A DNA stretch of 20,619 nt from Deltaproteobacteria bacterium. Its GTDB lineage: Bacteria; Desulfobacterota; Syntrophia; Syntrophales; UBA2210. The stretch covers positions 1 through 20,619 of the forward strand of contig JAFGSH010000286.1 of assembly GCA_016934695.1 (NCBI GenBank). Reading direction: 5' to 3'. Shown here one piece after another: positions 15,522 to 20,619 of this stretch. The notes beneath the pieces are model-generated. The model was not told where the DNA came from. It saw only the letters and a list, made by a program, of their open reading frames with translations, and made no database searches. Position 1 is the stretch's first letter. Every line of letters begins with the position of its first letter. Made by a program: the position numbers and the translations under genes.

Positions 15522-16247
15522 TCAATCCGGGAGTATCCCGCTCTTCATCGTAAAGGCACCGCCGTCGCACAGCAGATACGAATGGTGGGATATCCAGTCA
15601 CCCAGAACGGCGAAGGTCCTCACCTTGTCATGTACGACATGCTGTTCAAACCGGGGATAATGGAAGTGTCCCAGTATCACCGCGTCGGCCCCTTCTTCAA
15701 ACTTCTTCGTGGCAAACGCCGCAATCTCCTCGGCGAGTTCGTCGGATGGCGGTGCCGCATAGTTTCTGCTCATTCCTGAAATCACCCGCGAGATACTCCA
15801 CAGCACCGGAGAGGGAATCGTTCTCTGCACCCTGTAGAACAGGTTGCTCCTGAGCAGCCTCCGGAGCGCACGGTACGACTTCTGGGAGGTATTGACCATG
15901 TCACCATGAGATACGAACAACCGCTTCCCATCCAGATCGATTGTTGCTCCTTCGGGGAACACACGCACCCCATATGGTTCGAAATAATCACCCAGGAAGA
16001 AATCGTGGTTTCCCTCAAAGAACGAGATGTTCGTTCCCGTCCTCTGGATCTCCAGCAGCCTTTCCACAATATCGGAAAATCCGGGATACACGCCGTTCCT
16101 GCCGGCGAACCAGAAGTCGAAGAAGTCTCCGAGGATGAAGAGCTCGTCCGCGTTACCACGGAGGGAGTCGAGAAAACGAACAAGGTATCGGTACCCGTCG
16201 GAGGCGCTGCCGTCCAGATGGGCATCGGCGATAAACACGGCTCTCAT
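15522..16247 (-). CDS. lpxH: UDP-2,3-diacylglucosamine diphosphatase-like metallophosphoesterase (LpxH family)
   Basis: A 241-residue calcineurin-like phosphoesterase. The metal ligands appear in order: Asp8/His10 (DAHL), GDFFDFW (40-46), GNHD (79-82), His114 (VSHGD) and GHFHYP (193-198). The insert with RALRRLLRSNLFYRVQR resembles the lipid-binding lid of LpxH, which cleaves UDP-2,3-diacylglucosamine to lipid X in lipid A synthesis at the inner face of the membrane. The lptFG genes close by agree with this. Other LpxH-like phosphoesterases act on different substrates, so lpxH is a probable, not proven, name. The ATG at 16247 has GAGGCGGGGG upstream. It lies 17 bases after the PHP gene and upstream of speB, an unusual mix of lipid A and polyamine functions. 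Confidence 0.85.
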   Translation of the reverse strand: MRAVFIADAHLDGSASDGYRYLVRFLDSLRGNADELFILGDFFDFWFAGRNGVYPGFSDIVERLLEIQRTGTNISFFEGNHDFFLGDYFEPYGVRVFPEGATIDLDGKRLFVSHGDMVNTSQKSYRALRRLLRSNLFYRVQRTIPSPVLWSISRVISGMSRNYAAPPSDELAEEIAAFATKKFEEGADAVILGHFHYPRFEQHVVHDKVRTFAVLGDWISHHSYLLCDGGAFTMKSGILPD

Positions 16248-16264
16248 AACCCCCGCCTCTCGTA

Positions 16265-16918
16265 TTATCCTCTCACAGCCTTCTCGACAAGAGATTCCGA
16301 GTTGCCGAACATCACCTCTATCTCTTTTTCATCCATCCCCGCCCCGCAAGCGATCATGACCGCCATGTTTTTGTCCACGAGATCCTGAGGCGAGTGGCTG
16401 TCTGTATTGAGAACCAGCTTCGCGCCGAATCTCCGCGCGAGGGCCGCCACGCGGCCATTGGCCAGGCTGTGTCCCCGGCGTGCCGATATCTCGAGAAACA
16501 CCGAACCGCCGGCGGCCAGTTTCGCATCCTCTTCGGTGAGCAGTCCGGGATGGGCGAGTATATCGATCGGTGCCTCCAGGGCGGCACGGTTCGTCCCCGG
16601 CATGACCGGTTCTACAATGGTCTCCCCGTGGACGACGATGATCTTCGCGCCCAAGGCTCGTGCCTCCCGGGCAAGGGGCGCGATATGCTCCGGATGAACG
16701 TGCGTCAGCTCTATACCCGGAATGGCCTGCAGGGGGCAGGCCGCTGATATCTTCTCGCACACGGTTACAATGCGGGGAATGATGAAATCCAGATTCGAAT
16801 GGTCGGCATGATCGGTTATCGCAATCGCCCGGTACCCCTTTGCGATCGCCCTCCGTGCGAGCTCCGAGGGGATCAGTTCACCATCACTGAAGATGGAATG
16901 CGTGTGCAGATCAATCAT
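16265..16918 (-). CDS. PHP-domain phosphoesterase
   Basis: The 217-residue protein has the polymerase-and-histidinol-phosphatase fold. Visible metal-binding motifs: HTH (5-7) with Asp12, TDHADH (36-40), GIELTHVHPEHI, VVHGET, LAHPG and NTDSHSP near the C-terminus. A trinuclear metal site is thus expected, and a phosphatase or phosphodiesterase activity, but no substrate can be named; PHP proteins include histidinol phosphatases and nucleotide phosphodiesterases. The frame is open back to 16978, but I start at 16918 because MIDLHTHSIFSDGE is the family start and AAGGGA lies upstream. It is the first gene of the minus-strand operon with lpxH, speB and pdaD, and is divergent from lptF. Confidence 0.88.
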   Translation of the reverse strand: MIDLHTHSIFSDGELIPSELARRAIAKGYRAIAITDHADHSNLDFIIPRIVTVCEKISAACPLQAIPGIELTHVHPEHIAPLAREARALGAKIIVVHGETIVEPVMPGTNRAALEAPIDILAHPGLLTEEDAKLAAGGSVFLEISARRGHSLANGRVAALARRFGAKLVLNTDSHSPQDLVDKNMAVMIACGAGMDEKEIEVMFGNSESLVEKAVRG

Positions 16919-16988
16919 GGGCAGTCCCTTATGAAAGGCATGTTCTCGATGGTGCCGTGCACTGTTGCAGTCCACCATCTTGGAACCC

Positions 16989-17016
16989 GTTTAACAGATT
17001 TAAAAATCAAGGTCAA
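16989..17016 (-). promoter_or_regulatory. Weak candidate promoter of the PHP-lpxH-speB-pdaD operon
   Basis: TTGACC (17011-17016) with TTAAAC (16989-16994) 16 bases on, minus strand. The -10 match is poor. It lies in the AT-rich part of the divergent region, where a promoter is expected. Confidence 0.3.
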
Positions 17017-17027
17017 TCCAAGAAACA

Positions 17028-17056
17028 TTGAAGCAAAGATCATTTGCTGTTATATA
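17028..17056 (+). promoter_or_regulatory. Candidate promoter of lptF-lptG
   Basis: TTGAAG (17028-17033) is followed after 17 bases by TATATA (17051-17056). The start would be near 17063, giving a leader of about 30 bases to the lptF ATG at 17093. Confidence 0.45.
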
Positions 17057-17092
17057 CCGTGCGTTATGCCAATCTCAACCGAAAGACGAGAG

Positions 17093-18250
17093 ATGAACAG
17101 GGTAATCAACAGGTACATCTTACGAGAGATCTCCGTTCCTTTCTTCATGATCCTCTTCATACTGACCTTTGTCCTCCTGATGGGGAGGATCCTTCAGCTT
17201 ATGGACCTCATGATAAACAAGGGGATACATGTTACCGACATAGGGAGCCTCATTCTCTACCTGATGCCCTCGTTTCTTACTATCACGGTTCCCGTATCAC
17301 TCCTCATCTCCATACTGATAGCACTGGGCAGGCTCTCCCGTGACAACGAGATCATCGTGCTGAAGGCATCGGGCCTGAGCATGTATCAACTGATGCCGTC
17401 TGTTGCATGCATCTCCCTGTGCGCCTTTTTCATGACCGCGGTCACCGGATTCTTTCTCGTTCCCTACGGCAACTTTGCGACCAAGACCCTCCTTTTTGAC
17501 ATAGCCAGGCAGAAGGCGAGTATCGGAATTAAAGAGAGGGTCTTCAACGGTGATTTCGCCGGTCTCGTCCTGTACGCACAAGAGCTCCCCCCACAGGAGA
17601 ACTGCATGAGGGGCGTATTCATATCCGACAACCGAACGCTGAATGAGCCGACCACGATCATCGCCCAGCGGGGATATCTCGTCTCCGACCCCCAGTCCAT
17701 GCAGGTGACCCTGAGATTGCAGGACGGGAGCATTCACACGGCTGATGCGAATACGGCAACCTACAAAAAGATCGATTTCAGTTCCTATGATATCAACCTG
17801 GACCTGTCGACATCGATCGGAAACAAAAACGAGACAGTGACGAAGGATAGCAAGGAGATGTCTCTCCCCGAACTGATCAGAAAAAGCCGCACTCCCGGCC
17901 TGGAAGAAACGACCATGAAAGAGCTCATTATCGAAATCCACAAGAAGTTCACGATGCCCTTCGCCTGTATCGTCTTCGGGATCATCGGGCTCCCGCTGGG
18001 CATCTCAAAACACCGGAGTGGAAAGTCGCGGGGGTTTGTAATCGGCCTCATTGTCATCATGATCTATTACGTCCTCCAGATCGGCGGGGAGGCATTGGGC
18101 GAGGTCGGTATCCTTCCCCCGGCGATCGGCGCATGGATACCAAGCACACTGGGAGGGGTCATCGGCGTATACCTGCTGATCACGGCCGCGAAGGAAGAAC
18201 CCCTGATTCCCGATTGCATCCGGAATATCAGGATACGGAGACGAACATGA
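17093..18250 (+). CDS. lptF: LPS export permease LptF (YjgP/YjgQ family)
   Basis: The 385-residue inner-membrane protein is a permease half of the LptB2FG ABC exporter, which lifts LPS from the inner membrane towards the LptC-A-D bridge. Three N-terminal membrane segments (about 13-36, 50-80, 100-123), a periplasmic beta-jellyroll domain (about 130-285) and three C-terminal segments (about 300-375) follow the family layout. The opening NRYILREISVPFF and the SRDNEIIVLKASGLS loop, which contacts LptB, are typical. The frame is open from 16799, but the ATG at 17093 gives the family start; the ribosome-binding site (GACGAGAG) is modest. It overlaps lptG by 4 bases (ATGA). LptABC are not in this window. 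F/G naming follows gene order. Confidence 0.92.
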   Translation: MNRVINRYILREISVPFFMILFILTFVLLMGRILQLMDLMINKGIHVTDIGSLILYLMPSFLTITVPVSLLISILIALGRLSRDNEIIVLKASGLSMYQLMPSVACISLCAFFMTAVTGFFLVPYGNFATKTLLFDIARQKASIGIKERVFNGDFAGLVLYAQELPPQENCMRGVFISDNRTLNEPTTIIAQRGYLVSDPQSMQVTLRLQDGSIHTADANTATYKKIDFSSYDINLDLSTSIGNKNETVTKDSKEMSLPELIRKSRTPGLEETTMKELIIEIHKKFTMPFACIVFGIIGLPLGISKHRSGKSRGFVIGLIVIMIYYVLQIGGEALGEVGILPPAIGAWIPSTLGGVIGVYLLITAAKEEPLIPDCIRNIRIRRRT

Positions 18251-19338
18251 CGATCCTCGACCGATATATCCTCAGGGAGTTCATAAAGATGTTAGCCCTG
18301 ATCCTCGTCTCTCTCGCGGGACTGTATCTAATCGTGGATTTCTTCGAGCGGGTCCGGATGTTCCTGAGTAATGACGCATCGGTGCGCCAGATGGCGTCGT
18401 ACTTTCTCCTGACCCTGCCGATGATCCTGTCCCAGATGATACCCATCGCCGTCTTGCTGAGCACCCTCCTGTCGTTCGGAATCCTCTCGAAGAACTCGGA
18501 GATAACGGCGATGAAGGCGAACGGTCTGAGTCTCTATCGTCTGTCTTTTCCGGTTATCGTCGTCTCCCTCATGATCTGCATCGCAACCTTTCTCCTGAGC
18601 GAGTTCATAACCCCTTACACAAATCAGAGGGCCAAGTACATCAAACTGATCGAGGTACAGAAGAGAGAAGAACTGGGCAGTTTTAAACAGGACGAGATCT
18701 GGTACCGGGGAGAGAAAGGAATCTACAACTTTTCCGTGTTCGATCCCCTGACGAGCACCCTCAAGGGGATACGGATCCATTTCTTCGCCCCAGACGACCG
18801 TGGAGGGATACAGCTCACCCAAAGAATCGATGCACGGGAGGCGGTCTGGAAGGGCGGCGAATGGGTGTTCAAGGATCTGCTCGTGACGAGCTTTACCCCG
18901 GAAGGAATCCCCTCAATAGAACGGACGGCATCCCGGGCTATCCCCCTTCCTGAAAAGCCCTCCGATTTTACGGCGGTTCAGAAGGATACCGAAGAGATGG
19001 GTCTCTTGGAGCTGAGCAGATTTACAGAAAAGATACGCTCGGAGGGATATGAAACCACCCGGTACCGGACCGATATGCACGGCAAGATCGCATTTCCCCT
19101 GGTGAGCGTCATCCTCGCGATACTGGGCGTCTCCTTTTCGCTCAAATCAGAACGGAGCGGAGGGATCGCTCAGAGTATCGGCCTGGGGATCATCATCGGA
19201 TTTTCATACTGGATCGTCTTTGCCTTTGCCATCTCCCTGGGACGCGCCGGGACCCTCCCGCCCGTCCTGGCGGCCTGGGCGGCGAATCTCTTATTCGGTC
19301 TGGCCGCCGCGATCATGTTCACACGCGTAAGGACGTAA
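18247..19338 (+). CDS. lptG: LPS export permease LptG (YjgP/YjgQ family)
   Basis: The 363-residue second permease half of the LPS exporter. It opens with TILDRYILREFIKM and has membrane segments around 12-35, 50-80, 98-120 and three more in the last 95 residues, with a periplasmic domain between. The LptB-contacting loop shows as SKNSEITAMKANGLSLYR, and HGKIAFPLVSVILAILGVSF begins the C-terminal membrane part. The open frame extends back to 18133, but that part lies inside lptF. The ATG at 18247, with CGGAG seven bases upstream, overlaps the lptF stop by 4 bases, so the two are translationally coupled. It ends 64 bases from the convergent ahcY gene. Confidence 0.92.
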   Translation: MTILDRYILREFIKMLALILVSLAGLYLIVDFFERVRMFLSNDASVRQMASYFLLTLPMILSQMIPIAVLLSTLLSFGILSKNSEITAMKANGLSLYRLSFPVIVVSLMICIATFLLSEFITPYTNQRAKYIKLIEVQKREELGSFKQDEIWYRGEKGIYNFSVFDPLTSTLKGIRIHFFAPDDRGGIQLTQRIDAREAVWKGGEWVFKDLLVTSFTPEGIPSIERTASRAIPLPEKPSDFTAVQKDTEEMGLLELSRFTEKIRSEGYETTRYRTDMHGKIAFPLVSVILAILGVSFSLKSERSGGIAQSIGLGIIIGFSYWIVFAFAISLGRAGTLPPVLAAWAANLLFGLAAAIMFTRVRT

Positions 19339-19374
19339 CCATGATAGGATTAAAAGGATCAGAGGGGTATCGGA

Positions 19375-19402
19375 TTATCCCTTACTCCTTATCCCTTACT
19401 CC
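19375..19402. repeat. Two tandem 14-base repeats (heptamer based)
   Basis: TTATCCCTTACTCC occurs twice head to tail (19375-19388, 19389-19402), which is four alternating heptamers. It fills most of the gap between lptG and ahcY and ends next to the ahcY stop codon. Confidence 0.85.

Positions 19403-20619
<1,217 letters not shown>

Noticed and set aside
19364..19381. Hairpin GGGGTA/TATCCC between lptG and ahcY as a terminator
   Set aside because: Contains a G-U pair and is not followed by a T-run on the plus strand; only a loose T stretch on the minus strand.

Overview
The window looks like chromosomal DNA from a Gram-negative, probably anaerobic bacterium of the Desulfobacterota ('Deltaproteobacteria') type. 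This is inference. It rests on LPS genes (lptF, lptG, lpxH-like), an outer-membrane lipoprotein of the NlpD/EnvC kind, a pyruvoyl-dependent arginine decarboxylase, a short-form adenosylhomocysteinase and a multi-PAS diguanylate cyclase, with moderately high GC. Both ends cut through genes. I see no phage, transposon, integron or CRISPR array.

Layout, left to right. (1) 1-356, minus: 5' part of a macro-domain ADP-ribose hydrolase with its own promoter. (2) 524-3578, plus: a tight five-gene run of a small unknown protein, pcm, a DedA/YqaA membrane protein, a LysM-LytM lipoprotein with a degenerate active site, and an MBL-fold hydrolase. (3) 3583-6445: a bacterial deoxyhypusine-synthase homologue (minus) divergent from an alkyl-DHAP-synthase-like flavoprotein (plus), with a palindrome between them. 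(4) 6502-7911, minus: enoyl-CoA hydratase with promoter and terminator, and a YjbQ-family protein. (5) 8061-10175, minus: PAS4-GGDEF diguanylate cyclase. (6) 10487-10563, minus: initiator tRNA-fMet with promoter and strong terminator. (7) 10654-13880, minus: a 7TM-GAF histidine kinase overlapping by 4 bp a response regulator whose output is a class III adenylate cyclase. (8) 14042-16918, minus: PHP phosphoesterase, lpxH-like, agmatinase, pyruvoyl arginine decarboxylase. (9) 17093-19338, plus: lptF-lptG, overlapping by 4 bp. (10) 19403 to the right edge, minus: ahcY, missing its 5' end.

Three themes recur. The first is the envelope: the LptFG exporter parts, an LpxH-like lipid A enzyme, an amidase-activator-like lipoprotein, DedA and possible ether-lipid synthesis. 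The second is polyamines: arginine to agmatine to putrescine is encoded side by side, and a deoxyhypusine-synthase homologue with its catalytic lysine lies 10 kb away. The third is second messengers: a cAMP-producing two-component system and a c-di-GMP synthase flank tRNA-fMet. The points most worth following are the bacterial deoxyhypusine-synthase homologue, the kinase/REC-cyclase pair and the catalytically degenerate LytM lipoprotein. I did not find a clearly new multi-gene defence or mobile system.
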